Assembly: GCA_020635825.1 (NCBI GenBank)
Contig: JACJZA010000009.1
Location: 156,746-220,745 of the forward strand
DNA from: Flavobacteriales bacterium
Lineage (GTDB): Bacteria > Bacteroidota > Bacteroidia > Flavobacteriales_E > Vicingaceae
Direction of reading: 5' to 3'
DNA: 64,000 nt
A program made the translations under genes and the position numbers. A model generated the notes under the pieces. The model was not told the origin of the DNA, did not search any database, and saw nothing but the letters and a program-made list of their open reading frames with translations. Below, one piece after another: positions 46,618-55,914 of the stretch. The stretch's first letter is position 1. Every line of letters starts with the position of its first letter.

Positions 46618-48282
46618 ATGAAAAATAAATTTCTAATATTTATTTTTTTCATTACAAATTCCATTTTCTCTCAAGACCTTGTTTCTTGGAGCTTGGTTGG
46701 TTCTTCCGCAAATCTAGAATACATTGAAGATATTAAGCTTGACAACCAGAATAACACTCTCATATCAGGATATTTAAAAGGACAACTAAATTCTTCCTAT
46801 AATTTCATTTGTAGTTCTTGTACATATATTGCAAAATATGATTCAACAGGAAATCCTATATGGTTTCATGAAATGTACAATGCTTTTTATTCACCTAGAT
46901 TAGCTATCGATGTTAATGATAATATCTATGTAACTGGCATCTATTCTGACACATTAAAAGTTGGAACATTTACATTGGCTCCTGATACTGCGTTTACCGA
47001 GAATATTTTCTTAATGAAACTAGATTCAAGTGGAAGTGTAATATGGGGTAAAAAAATAACAGAAAATGCTCCTATAAAAGATATGCTAATTGACAATAAT
47101 GGAAATTTGGTTCTTGCTGGATTTACAAGAGGAATTTCAAGTTTTACTAGTGATACCATTGTGTCATATGGAGGTGGGGCAAAGCCAGATATACTCTTAT
47201 GCAAATTTGATACCCTAGGAAATTTCATCTGGGCAACACATGCTGGTAATTCAGGATTTTATAGTGATATAGCAGAAAACATTGCTGTTGATAATAATGA
47301 TAATATTTTTGTCGTTGGAGAAATTAGAGGTACTGCCTATTTTGACTCTATTGTTGTAGAACCTTACCCTGTATTACCAACTGCTACTTTTACAGGTTTT
47401 GTTGCAAAATACAATTCTAATGGAAATGCTATTTGGGCAAAACCAACTTGTAGAAACTGTGAATCTAACGCTGTTGCTTCAGACGATATGGGGAATTGTT
47501 ATATAGGAGGACAAGGTGTGCAAGATTTGGATAGTGATACAGCTCAACAAACTAATATTTCAAATGAAATGTATATTGCCAAATTAGATGGTAATGGAAT
47601 CCATCAATGGACAAAACCCAATGAACAAGTAACGAGTGCAATATTATATCCTTCTCAAGTTTATGACATTGTTATAGATAATAATAAAGTTTACGCAACT
47701 GGTTACTTCTCTGATACTTTATTGTTATCACCAAATATTAACCTACTTAGTTCTTCTTGTTCTCAAGGAACAAAAAATATATTTTTAATTAGCTTAGATT
47801 TAGATGGGAACTCTATTTGGGGAAATGGAACAGAATCTTGTTCAGTTATTTCTTATGGAAATTCACTGGATTTGAATAATTGTGTTTTTGCAATAGGAGG
47901 TTATACAATTGAAAATACATCTGAATCTACTTATTGGGAAAATGATAGTATTTATGGAATGCAATCAAGAGATGGATTATTTATTACTGTTAAAAATTTA
48001 GATTGTGACAATGTAACTAATATTAATAATCCGGAGGTTCAGTCATTTAATGCTTTTCCAAATCCAATCTATGATAAATTATATATTGATACTAAGGAAT
48101 TTTTATCTGGAACGATTATTATTTCCGATTATCTGGGGAGAAGTATAATTAATCAAAAAATAACAAGCTCTAAATCTGTTATAAATTTAAATCATTTGAA
48201 GTCAGGAATTTACTTTGTATCAATAGTTTCAAAAACATCTAACAATCATTTAAGCAATACAAAACGTATTATTAAATTATAA
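46618..48282 (+). CDS. T9SS type A sorting domain protein with SBBP-like beta-propeller repeats
   Basis: 554 residues. The signal peptide ends near 20 (ITNSIFSQD). The body consists of repeats of about 50 residues with GNPIWFHEM-, GSVIWGKKI-, GNFIWATHAG-, GNAIWAKPT-like strands paired to VDNNDNIFVVGEIRG-like strands, as in SBBP/beta-propeller repeats. The C-terminal 80 residues are a T9SS type A sorting domain (FNAFPNPIYDKLYIDTKEFL, IISDYLGRSIIN, LKSGIYFVSIVSK). It should be exported to the surface. Convergent with the hydrolase gene, four bases apart. Confidence 0.88.
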   Translation: MKNKFLIFIFFITNSIFSQDLVSWSLVGSSANLEYIEDIKLDNQNNTLISGYLKGQLNSSYNFICSSCTYIAKYDSTGNPIWFHEMYNAFYSPRLAIDVNDNIYVTGIYSDTLKVGTFTLAPDTAFTENIFLMKLDSSGSVIWGKKITENAPIKDMLIDNNGNLVLAGFTRGISSFTSDTIVSYGGGAKPDILLCKFDTLGNFIWATHAGNSGFYSDIAENIAVDNNDNIFVVGEIRGTAYFDSIVVEPYPVLPTATFTGFVAKYNSNGNAIWAKPTCRNCESNAVASDDMGNCYIGGQGVQDLDSDTAQQTNISNEMYIAKLDGNGIHQWTKPNEQVTSAILYPSQVYDIVIDNNKVYATGYFSDTLLLSPNINLLSSSCSQGTKNIFLISLDLDGNSIWGNGTESCSVISYGNSLDLNNCVFAIGGYTIENTSESTYWENDSIYGMQSRDGLFITVKNLDCDNVTNINNPEVQSFNAFPNPIYDKLYIDTKEFLSGTIIISDYLGRSIINQKITSSKSVINLNHLKSGIYFVSIVSKTSNNHLSNTKRIIKL

Positions 48283-48286
48283 TCGC

Positions 48287-49132
48287 TTAATTTCCATTCA
48301 AAAATTCAATTGTTTTATCAATCACCAACTGAAAATCATTAGGAAATTCCTGATATAGGTAAGGATGTGAAGCTCCAAAAACATGATTGGCATCTTCAAT
48401 AATAAACAACTCCGCATTTTGATTCCATTCGGCTAATTGATGAGCTTCTTTAACATCTACAGCTTCATCGTTGGTACCGTGTATAATTAAGTGTGGAAAA
48501 TCGATTGATTTAGCAACTCGTTCTATGGTTAATCTTTCTTTATTTTTTAGGGTATCTTCTGCAAACTGATAATACATTGGCATCTGTTGATTGGTTCGTG
48601 CATTTTCAACATAAATTACACCTTGTTGTTTCCAATGTTCTAAATGACTTTGTGGAATTCTATTTATCAAATCAGCAACCGCAGCCCACGTTACCAACTT
48701 TTTAATTCTAACATCTTCCTGTGCTGCAATTATACTTATCCCTCCTCCTCTACTATGTCCTATCAAATAAATTTCGCCATGATTAATTTCTGATTTTGGA
48801 ATTTCATTATTATCAATTACCCAATTCGTAACGGTTTTTAAATCGTCTAACTCCTTGCTGTAATTATTATTTCCAAAAGCTTCTAAATCCGGAAAATCGA
48901 TTGGTTGCTCTACTGTTCCTCCGTTATGCGAAAAATTGAATTTCACAAATACAAAATCATTTTCCAAAAAATGATTCATAATCAGGTTGAAATGACCCCA
49001 ATCTTTAAATCCTTTAAATCCATGTGCAAAAATAACTACCGGTTTTCGTTGGTTATTGGTTTTATAACCATAATCCATTAAAATAGGGCGATTGTGTTTC
49101 CCTTCAAGAATGTTATTCTGTGATAAAATCAT
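48287..49132 (-). CDS. Alpha/beta hydrolase
   Basis: 281 residues from the ATG at 49132 (MILSQNNILEGKHN); this ATG overlaps the upstream stop as ATGA, which supports it over the ATG eight codons earlier. Core motifs: VVIFAHGFKGFKDWGHF (oxyanion HGF), LIGHSRGGGISIIAA (nucleophile Ser in GHSRGG), LIIHGTNDEAVDV (acid Asp) and EDANHVFG (His). It is close to dienelactone-hydrolase-like esterases. Substrate unknown. Co-translated with the DUF3857 protein gene. Confidence 0.88.
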   Translation of the reverse strand: MILSQNNILEGKHNRPILMDYGYKTNNQRKPVVIFAHGFKGFKDWGHFNLIMNHFLENDFVFVKFNFSHNGGTVEQPIDFPDLEAFGNNNYSKELDDLKTVTNWVIDNNEIPKSEINHGEIYLIGHSRGGGISIIAAQEDVRIKKLVTWAAVADLINRIPQSHLEHWKQQGVIYVENARTNQQMPMYYQFAEDTLKNKERLTIERVAKSIDFPHLIIHGTNDEAVDVKEAHQLAEWNQNAELFIIEDANHVFGASHPYLYQEFPNDFQLVIDKTIEFLNGN

Positions 49133-51621
49133 CTCTTTCCTGTATATTGTATACAAAAAGTATTCTTTACTCTTTCTGAAATATTAAAATATGGAATCCA
49201 AATTGCACCTCCAATAAAAGCTCTAAAAATTTGACTAATTGATTCATCTATATCCGATTGCATATTAATATCATTGGTAAATAAATTATAAAATATCAAA
49301 TCAACTAAAGGAATAACAAAACCTATGATATAATATATTGTGATAAATTTAGGTAGACTTGTTCTTCTTTTAAAGAAAAGAATCAATAAAAGAATCAAAT
49401 AACATAATAGGAGTAAATTAAATATCATTTCAACACCATAAAAAATACCCAATCCCCAGGATTTATCAAAAATCACATCCCATGAACCACTATTGAAATA
49501 ACCTTGCGAGAAGAAACTAACTAAAAATACTAAAGGAGAAAATATTAATCCAATAGCAGGTAAAATAAGCCATCCCCCAATGTTTTTGTTAGTTGCTAAC
49601 TCATATGGTAAAGGATTATACCTTTTATACAAAAAGACACATAAAAACACCCCTAAACAAATTATTAAAATCATAATAAACAATACCAACCAACTAAACT
49701 GAAATGTTGAAACACTTTTATTGTGTGTAAGAATAAATGATAATTGATTTTTAATATCTAAATGTTTTTTCAAAAAAGAATCAACTGATTTAGAAGGTAT
49801 AAATTCCTTTTTTAAATAATAATTATGGGTAACAGAAAAATATTTTTCAAATTTCTGAACGATATTTTCATATTCAAAACCATCTCCTTTTATGGTCATT
49901 TGTTCGTTACTTATATTCCAATCTTCAGGAAGATAAACTGTAGTTGTTTGTGATAACTTATAAGGTAATCCCAAATAATATGGCATTGTCCTTTTTGGAG
50001 ATTTGGGATAATTAACTTGAGATTCAATAATCAAAGGATAGGTTTCACAATAAATTGTCTTTTCATCTTTATCAATCCAAAAATCATCTATATCATAAAA
50101 CTCTTCGGTAATAATTAAATTATTAGAAAATCTATTGTCATCATATATTTTTATATCATCAACATGCTCTATTGCTGGATACAAAGCACTATAAAAATTA
50201 AGATATTCTTTTTTTATTAGCTCCTTCGAATTTGTATTAAAATAATTTCTAATATAATCAGCTTTTGCTCCTAAATATTCAGATCTGACTAACATTTCTG
50301 CTTTACCACCAATCGATTTCAAAGTAATAATTTCCTTAATTACAACTGACGAATTATTTTTTAAATGAATATTTACTAATTCTGTTTGAAAAGGTCTTAA
50401 CAACAAACCTTTCCCATAATTTAAATCTGATAGATATGATAAATTACCTCCTTGATTTGAAATAGTGGGATCTATAAAATACTCCTCATTTTTATATTTA
50501 AAATATACAATACAATGATTAAAAACATCAAAACTTGGTAGTTCTTTTTCTATTTGGTTTTTTAAAGTAGTATTTACTAATAATGGGTAGGAAGTAATAC
50601 CTTGTGAGTTTAGAAGTCCCACTAATAATAATGATTTATCCTTACAATCTCCATAACGTTGCTTATAAACTTTTTGAGGTGAATTTGGTTTATAAGCACT
50701 AATTCCCGATTCAAACCCTAAATATCGAACTTCATCTTGAACAAATCTTATTAATTTTAGTATGAGATCTTCTTTTGATATTGCTTTATTTGATACATCT
50801 AATTCTTCAATAATTTCTAATATCTCTGATTCTTTATATTCAAATAGTGGCAACATCTCATTTATTAATTCTTTCCAGCTTAAATATGTAGTAAATGAAA
50901 CTCTCTCTTGAGAATCATACCATGAGGGTGTATTTTTATCATATATCTCCGGATTTATTGCACTAACCTCAAAAATATATTCTTTGTATTTTTCTTTTTG
51001 AACTAGCTTGGGTTGGATGGCATTATTATATCTTTTATAATTTATCTTTTGGTTTTTATTTACTATTAACCTACTATAAACTTTGTTAACTGGAAAAGTA
51101 AATTGCAAATAGAAAGTAGTTGAAAAATTATTCTTATGAACAGGATTAAACCCTTTAATTGAATATGAATACTCTATTACATCTCCTTCTCTAACATCTT
51201 TTAAATTAATAACAGAAGACAAAGACCCATCATAAATTAACCTATCAAGATTTTCTTCTCTTTGAAATACTTTTATCTCAGATTTTTTTAAATGGTCAAT
51301 TGTTTCTTTGCCCCTTAGAACATTTAATTGATGAAAAGTCAATTCTTGAAAAGATGGGTCAAAAGAAATATTTATATCAGACATGGATTGAACCCCTTCT
51401 GAGTTTATTATTTTAACTACACAATGTCTATAAACAGATTTTTCAACCCAATTTTCTTGAACATCCAGTAAAAGATATTGGAATCCTCCGGATTCTTCAT
51501 AAATTTGATTTTTATCAACAGTAATTTCATTAACCCATATCGGTAAAATATCTTTTTTTACATCTTTATTTGCAAAACATAATATTGGTAGAAATAACCA
51601 GAAAAGAAAGAAGTATTTCAT
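49129..51621 (-). CDS. DUF3857/transglutaminase-like protein with C-terminal membrane domain (DUF2569-like)
   Basis: 830 residues. Signal peptide (LFWLFLPILCFANKD), DUF3857 domain (about 40-220; NWVEKSVYRHCVVKIINSEG, LNVLRGKETIDHLKKSEIKV, VREGDVIEYSYSIKGFNP), transglutaminase-like core (about 280-370; the Cys in YGDCKDKSLLLVGLLN, then FNHCIVYFKY and YFIDPTISNQGG), a further beta domain, then four to five membrane segments from about 655 including NIGGWLILPAIGLIFSPLVF, the DUF2569 type. The catalytic Cys-His-Asp seems present. Fusion of the periplasmic part with DUF2569 is not the standard architecture. Function unknown. Confidence 0.82.
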   Translation of the reverse strand: MKYFFLFWLFLPILCFANKDVKKDILPIWVNEITVDKNQIYEESGGFQYLLLDVQENWVEKSVYRHCVVKIINSEGVQSMSDINISFDPSFQELTFHQLNVLRGKETIDHLKKSEIKVFQREENLDRLIYDGSLSSVINLKDVREGDVIEYSYSIKGFNPVHKNNFSTTFYLQFTFPVNKVYSRLIVNKNQKINYKRYNNAIQPKLVQKEKYKEYIFEVSAINPEIYDKNTPSWYDSQERVSFTTYLSWKELINEMLPLFEYKESEILEIIEELDVSNKAISKEDLILKLIRFVQDEVRYLGFESGISAYKPNSPQKVYKQRYGDCKDKSLLLVGLLNSQGITSYPLLVNTTLKNQIEKELPSFDVFNHCIVYFKYKNEEYFIDPTISNQGGNLSYLSDLNYGKGLLLRPFQTELVNIHLKNNSSVVIKEIITLKSIGGKAEMLVRSEYLGAKADYIRNYFNTNSKELIKKEYLNFYSALYPAIEHVDDIKIYDDNRFSNNLIITEEFYDIDDFWIDKDEKTIYCETYPLIIESQVNYPKSPKRTMPYYLGLPYKLSQTTTVYLPEDWNISNEQMTIKGDGFEYENIVQKFEKYFSVTHNYYLKKEFIPSKSVDSFLKKHLDIKNQLSFILTHNKSVSTFQFSWLVLFIMILIICLGVFLCVFLYKRYNPLPYELATNKNIGGWLILPAIGLIFSPLVFLVSFFSQGYFNSGSWDVIFDKSWGLGIFYGVEMIFNLLLLCYLILLLILFFKRRTSLPKFITIYYIIGFVIPLVDLIFYNLFTNDINMQSDIDESISQIFRAFIGGAIWIPYFNISERVKNTFCIQYTGKR

Positions 51622-51662
51622 TTAATAATTTTGCCTATAAAAATAAAACAAATATTTAAAAT

Positions 51663-52166
51663 ATGGATTTCAAACTTCGCCCTTGGCAAATGAGTGATTT
51701 GGATAGTTTAGTAAGGTATGCTAACAATGAAAAAATTGCTAAAAATTTAACCAATCGTTTTCCTCATCCTTATACAAATGAAGATGGGAAAAATTTTATT
51801 GAAATGGCTTCCCGGCATCAACCTGTACAAATTTTCGCCATAGAAATAAATGGTGAAGCTGCCGGAGGAATTGGAGTACATCCACAAACAGATATTCATG
51901 AGAAAAACATGGAATTAGGTTATTGGTTAGCCGAACCATATTGGGGAAATGGAATTATCCCGAAAGCCATTATTCAAATGGTTGATTATGCATTTCAAAA
52001 TTTTGATATTGTAAGAGTTTTTGCCAAACCTTTCGGTACCAACTTAGCTTCGAAAAGAGTATTGGAAAAAGCCGGATTTAAGTTTGAAGCCCAGATTGAA
52101 AAAAGTTTATATAAAAATGGTGAATTTTTAGATGAACTGATTTATGCCGTTAGAAGGAGAAATTAA
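51663..52166 (+). CDS. GNAT N-acetyltransferase, RimJ/RimL type
   Basis: 167 residues. MDFKLRPWQMSDLDSLVRYA, AAGGIGVHPQTDIHEKNMEL, LGYWLAEPYWGNGIIPKAII (acetyl-CoA loop Q/RxxGxG-like PYWGNGI), FAKPFGTNLASKRVLEKAGF (N-x-x-S-x-x-V-L-E-K-x-G-F) are the classical motifs. It acetylates an N-terminal amine or a small amine, in the cytoplasm. Convergent with the membrane regulator gene with four bases overlap. Confidence 0.9.
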   Translation: MDFKLRPWQMSDLDSLVRYANNEKIAKNLTNRFPHPYTNEDGKNFIEMASRHQPVQIFAIEINGEAAGGIGVHPQTDIHEKNMELGYWLAEPYWGNGIIPKAIIQMVDYAFQNFDIVRVFAKPFGTNLASKRVLEKAGFKFEAQIEKSLYKNGEFLDELIYAVRRRN

Positions 52167-53029
52167 TTCAACACCAATCGATAGCCTATCCCTCGAATAT
52201 TGACAATTTTAATATGGGGGTCGGCTTCTAATTTTTTACGTAGCTTAGAGATGAATACATCCAAAGTTCTTCCTAAATAATCCCCTTCATCATCCCACAC
52301 TTTTTGTAAAATATCTTCTCTTTTCACGGTTTGATTAACATTCGAAAAAAGTAATGCTAATAAGTCGGTTTCTTTACTGGATAATTCTTCTACTGAATCC
52401 TGATACAACAACTTCATTCCTTTTTTATCAAAGCGGTAAGTTCCAATTTTTACCCAATCCTGATTATGTATGGGTGATTTTTTCTTTTTCATCCAATACC
52501 CAATAAAAACAAGTAATAAAACACCTATGATAACAGGATAAATAAAAGGATAATTGGTACTCGCCAAGTTTTGTGGTTCAGAAACCGCTATTTTATCATA
52601 TTCTAAAATAGTAAAATAAACATTGTAACAATCTTCAGGCAAAGCTCTTTCTCTACATGGAAGCATACTGTTGTTGGTTGGAATTTTCACCTCAAAACTG
52701 TGAACCACTTCATGTGTTGCACAATTTTCGGTTTCTATGATAAAACTTTTAATGGTTTTGGTTTCTTCAACCACTTTTAAAGCAGCATCTGAAAGGAAAT
52801 CGGGTTCAAAACTCAATTTTTTCTCAAACTGAATTAAGTATCTTCCTTCTTTTTTTTGAATGGGCAAAACTCTTGATGTACTATCTCCTATTTGAAGCAA
52901 AAACTCATCACCAATCATTCGCACAATCACCTTTAAATGTTGTTCTTCAGTATCTGTTTCAGCTTTACCTGGAATCAATATCAACACAAAAAAAAGACTT
53001 ACTAAATATTTTAAGTTATATCCTAGCAT
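52163..53029 (-). CDS. Membrane-bound winged-helix regulator (ToxR-like layout)
   Basis: 288 residues. N-terminal signal/anchor (LKYLVSLFFVLILIPGKAE), a periplasmic domain (about 25-160) with paired cysteines (ENCATHE, LPCRERALPEDCYN), one membrane segment at about 167-188 (YPFIYPVIIGVLLLVFIGYW) and a C-terminal OmpR/PhoB winged helix (about 205-288; ELSSKETDLLALLFSN, VKREDILQKVWDDEGDYLGR, LDVFISKLRKKLEADP, IKIVNIRGIGYRLV). There is no receiver domain. It is a one-component sensor spanning the inner membrane, the reverse of ToxR. Its target is unknown; the divergent lipoprotein gene is a candidate. Confidence 0.85.
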   Translation of the reverse strand: MLGYNLKYLVSLFFVLILIPGKAETDTEEQHLKVIVRMIGDEFLLQIGDSTSRVLPIQKKEGRYLIQFEKKLSFEPDFLSDAALKVVEETKTIKSFIIETENCATHEVVHSFEVKIPTNNSMLPCRERALPEDCYNVYFTILEYDKIAVSEPQNLASTNYPFIYPVIIGVLLLVFIGYWMKKKKSPIHNQDWVKIGTYRFDKKGMKLLYQDSVEELSSKETDLLALLFSNVNQTVKREDILQKVWDDEGDYLGRTLDVFISKLRKKLEADPHIKIVNIRGIGYRLVLN

Positions 53030-53169
53030 CTTACAAAACTACTTGATTAAATAATGTTAAAGAATGGCTTTGCTTTAAATTACCTGAATTTTACATTAAT
53101 TTACATTTCTTAACGCTATAAAACTCATTATCAAGATAATTTTATGGGTGAATCAAAAAAATATAACTA

Positions 53170-53976
53170 ATGAATAAATTAATAATGAGTGCTGTCCTCC
53201 TATTTTTTGTAGGATGTAGCAATGCTGAAAATCAACCAGTAAAAGAACATGAAAAAACCCAACAACAACCTACACACCATTATGGTGGTTGGTATTGCCC
53301 TGATAATTTATTTGGATTTCCGGCTGTTAATTTAAAAGACTGGAAAAATGTACCTGTAATTCAAGACAGATTACCTACTCAAGAAGAAACCAGAAATGGT
53401 AGCTCTTTAATTTTTGTGGAAATACTTAAATACCCAGATGCCAAAGCGATGAATATTCAACTTCCGCAACTTGCCAATTATTATAGCCCATACACTAAAA
53501 AAACAGAATTAGTTATCGTAATACAAGCCATAGAAATTGAAAACGATACCATTGTTGGTTTTAGGTATTTAAATGGTGGAAACGGAAGTTCCCATTATAG
53601 AGAAGTTGATTTTATTTCTGAAAATGAAGTTGCTAATTTACACGATGCTAAGTTTGTTAACTTAGACATTCCAATTAATGCCGATGAAGATAAAGTTTGG
53701 GATGTTTTGACGGATGCTAAAGTAAAATATCAGTATGCCAACAAAGAACAGTTAACTAATGGATATGGAGATTTATTATTTGGTAACTGGTACATGCAAA
53801 ACGATTACCTGATAAATGATGTTGGCTATGTAGAAAAATTCTTAGTTATTAGAGATAAAGAAAAAAACCTCACCGAATTAAAAATTGTATGCGGCCCTTA
53901 TTTAGATGATTTTGAAAACCAACAAACTGCTTTAAAAGATTGGTCGGAAAAAGTAAAAGAACTGAGTGAAAAATAG
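53170..53976 (+). CDS. Lipoprotein of unknown function
   Basis: 268 residues. MNKLIMSAVLLFFVGCSNAEN is a lipoprotein signal with Cys16. The mature protein is acidic, without recognisable domain, with GGWYCPDNLFGFPAVNLKD, FRYLNGGNGSSHYREVDFIS and LKIVCGPYLDDFENQQTALK as notable segments. It is divergent from the membrane-bound regulator with a 140-base AT-rich gap, so could be under its control. It is the last gene before the accessory region and is followed by a strong 20-bp hairpin. Confidence 0.7.
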   Translation: MNKLIMSAVLLFFVGCSNAENQPVKEHEKTQQQPTHHYGGWYCPDNLFGFPAVNLKDWKNVPVIQDRLPTQEETRNGSSLIFVEILKYPDAKAMNIQLPQLANYYSPYTKKTELVIVIQAIEIENDTIVGFRYLNGGNGSSHYREVDFISENEVANLHDAKFVNLDIPINADEDKVWDVLTDAKVKYQYANKEQLTNGYGDLLFGNWYMQNDYLINDVGYVEKFLVIRDKEKNLTELKIVCGPYLDDFENQQTALKDWSEKVKELSEK

Positions 53977-54068
53977 CTTTGAATAATTGACAATTCAAGT
54001 GCCTCCAAAACACTTGAGAGATGTATCAAGAACACTATTTATTTTTCACTTTTTTTACCACAATTTAT

Positions 54069-54114
54069 ATAACCGTAGATTTAAACGTTTATTATACGTT
54101 TAATCTACGGTTAT
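54069..54114 (+). terminator. Long hairpin terminator-like inverted repeat
   Basis: About 20 bp of stem with a single bulge: arm AATAACC-GTAGATT-like starting at 54069 with AACCGTAGATTTAAACGT, loop about seven bases, ACGTTTAATCTACGGTT, followed by TATTTTTC. It can terminate the lipoprotein gene, though it is longer than most. The rest of the 358-base gap (53977-54334) has no open frame that I trust; it holds this hairpin and the boundary palindrome at 54263-54311. Confidence 0.6.
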
Positions 54115-54262
54115 TATTTTTCAATTACTTATCTTTAGATAACTAACGAAGTTGTTTAAAAGCTATAGATAGCACCAACATTGAGTGTACTGAAATGATG
54201 ATAAGAATAAATAAATATTATTTTAAGCAAAACTTAAGGGTTGATTTACTAAATTTGGGTTA

Positions 54263-54311
54263 AACGTATAGTGCGAATATAGTGCATATGCACTATATCC
54301 GTACGTTGGGC
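54263..54311. other. Cassette boundary: short attC-like inverted repeat ending in GTTGGGC
   Basis: The outer arms AACGTA (54263-54268) and TACGTT (54302-54307) enclose a perfect 22-bp palindrome (54277-54298, arms ATATAGTGCAT and ATGCACTATAT). The right end runs into GTTGGGC (54305-54311), which fits GTTRRRY, the R' core site of integron cassettes. GTTGGGCAA here is the exact complement of TTGCCCAAC at 55741-55749, the far end of the same unit. The site is shorter than the other two and only partly like them. Confidence 0.5.
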
Positions 54312-54334
54312 AACATTAAAAAAACAGATAGCAT

Positions 54335-55153
54335 ATGTTTGACAAATTATTTGGAAAATCACAAAACGAAACTAAAAGTGTTCATTGTGAAGTAAAAGGA
54401 ACTGAAACCACAATAGAAAATACTGTGGCTTTGGTTAAAATTGATGGAGTAATTGCATTGAAAAATTTCAATAACCCTTCCGTTGATTTTGAAAGTAAAG
54501 AAATCCAATCAATGGATAAACCACCTTTAAAATTCTATTCTGAATTGGTAGTCCCTGAAGATTTAAAGCCTGTCTTTGGTCGAATGTTTTCAATCATAAA
54601 TGATGAAGATGAGATTGAACATTCAACGGCAATTATGTCGGAAGAAGGAAAAAAAATCTACTCGGGTCAGAAATTATTTCCTCTAATGGAGCATATTAAA
54701 AATGGTGTTGAATTACTACAAATACCACCTTCTATGTTCTTTGCAGTAGTTGACACAGACGTTTCATTAAAAAATAAATCTTGTGAAAATTGGCATACAG
54801 ATTTTAAAGGTTTGGGAAGGAAATATAGATATAAAAAAATATTGAATGAAAAAAGAGAACGCCAAACATTCGGAATGCCGGGAATCCTGATGCCAGGCTA
54901 TGATGTAGCAGTTGGAGATTGCTCTCAAAAGAATCCAAATGGTACAGGATATATGTATAAGACAGATGGTTCTTTTAAACCAATTGAATTGTGTTGCAAT
55001 GAGAGTGCTGTCTCGTTTTGTAAAAAGAACAAAGCAATCGTCTACTACAATGATTTTTTAAATAACGGCAAACTGCGAGTTTTAACACCTGAAACGGAAA
55101 GCATAAACCGAAATTTGCAGAATCCTTATCTGTTTCGTTCCTCAAATATTTAG
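54335..55153 (+). CDS. Hypothetical cassette-borne protein, 272 aa
   Basis: No signal peptide or membrane segment. Starts MFDKLFGKSQNETKSVHCEV; later FYSELVVPEDLKPVFGRMFS, FKGLGRKYRYKKILNEKRER and GMPGILMPGYDVAVGDCSQK. It is cysteine-bearing (seven) and acidic, probably soluble. No family recognised. It starts 24 bases after the cassette boundary GTTGGGC, as is usual for integron cassettes, and its stop is two bases before the GNAT gene, so both share a transcript. Confidence 0.6.
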   Translation: MFDKLFGKSQNETKSVHCEVKGTETTIENTVALVKIDGVIALKNFNNPSVDFESKEIQSMDKPPLKFYSELVVPEDLKPVFGRMFSIINDEDEIEHSTAIMSEEGKKIYSGQKLFPLMEHIKNGVELLQIPPSMFFAVVDTDVSLKNKSCENWHTDFKGLGRKYRYKKILNEKRERQTFGMPGILMPGYDVAVGDCSQKNPNGTGYMYKTDGSFKPIELCCNESAVSFCKKNKAIVYYNDFLNNGKLRVLTPETESINRNLQNPYLFRSSNI

Positions 55154-55155
55154 CA

Positions 55156-55737
55156 ATGCAAAAGCTTGTAACCGACAATTTGACTCTACGAGAAATAAAA
55201 GCAAAAGACGTTTTTGGTTATTCCGAATTATTTGCTGATAAAGAAACAATGGACTTATTTGGCGGCCCAACTGTAAACAATGATTTAGAGATTTCTGATG
55301 TTATAGCAACAAAAAGAAAAGAATATGAAAATGGGACTGCATTATTTTGGACAATAACGGAGACAGAAGAAAGGGAATTTATTGGTTTTGTAAGACTAAT
55401 GAGCTACGATAGTTACTATTTTGATGCAAGTTTCTCTTCTATGGGAGAGCTTAGAAATAGTCCTGAATTATTGAATTACATAGACAAAGAAAATGGTTGG
55501 GAAATAGATTATGCACTATTAAAAGAGTTTAGGAACAAAGGGTTTATGACCGAAGCGCTTTCAGCCGTACTTGACTATTGCAAAACTAATTCAATTCTTG
55601 TGATTTATGCAAAAGTGAATAGTATGGAGAATAAGGCAACCACAGCAGTATTGTTAAAAAATGACTTTGTCGAACATTTACCACAAGCTAATCAAAAAGG
55701 TGGTTTAGGAATGATTTATAAATGGGAAAACAAATAA
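55156..55737 (+). CDS. GNAT N-acetyltransferase (cassette-borne)
   Basis: 193 residues. MQKLVTDNLTLREIKAKDVF, TITETEEREFIGFVRLM, DYALLKEFRNKGFMTEALSA (acetyl-CoA loop R/KxxG) and VIYAKVNSMENKATTAVLLK followed by KNDFVEHLP match RimJ/RimL-like acetyltransferases. Acetyltransferases are frequent cargo of integron cassettes. The 3' end of the gene is four bases from the start of the 131-bp attC-like site, again as in cassettes. Substrate unknown. Confidence 0.82.
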   Translation: MQKLVTDNLTLREIKAKDVFGYSELFADKETMDLFGGPTVNNDLEISDVIATKRKEYENGTALFWTITETEEREFIGFVRLMSYDSYYFDASFSSMGELRNSPELLNYIDKENGWEIDYALLKEFRNKGFMTEALSAVLDYCKTNSILVIYAKVNSMENKATTAVLLKNDFVEHLPQANQKGGLGMIYKWENK

Positions 55738-55742
55738 CGATT

Positions 55743-55873
55743 GCCCAACATTGGCTATACGTAATGCGGGCGAAAGTGCTGATATGGAAGTAATTACATT
55801 AAATAAACTAACAGCTAAACGGAATGTTCAGTGCCTTGGAAACCCGCACTACGCATAGCCGAGACCGTTGCCA
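55743..55873. other. attC-like recombination site A (131 bp)
   Basis: It begins GCCCAAC (RYYYAAC) and ends GTTGCCA. Inner arms GGCTATACGTAATGCGGG (55753-55770) and CCCGCACTACGCATAGCC (55843-55860) pair over 18 bp with two A.C mismatches, which become T.G wobbles on the bottom strand. The spacers between core and arm differ in length on the two sides (as in attC unpaired central spacers), and a 72-base terminal loop carries CAGTGC. Site B at 58343 has the same length and related arms. Confidence 0.7.
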
Positions 55874-55914
55874 GCAATTAAAACCAACAAAACCGTATAA
55901 GGAAAAACGACAGA

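Noticed and set aside
53977..54262. Possible insertion element or MITE around the 20-bp hairpin
   Set aside because: No target duplication or terminal repeats were seen; the hairpin with a T tract is more simply a terminator.
54173..54311. A 139-base attC-like site starting at CACCAAC
   Set aside because: The left sequence does not pair with the right arm; only the inner part from 54263 folds.
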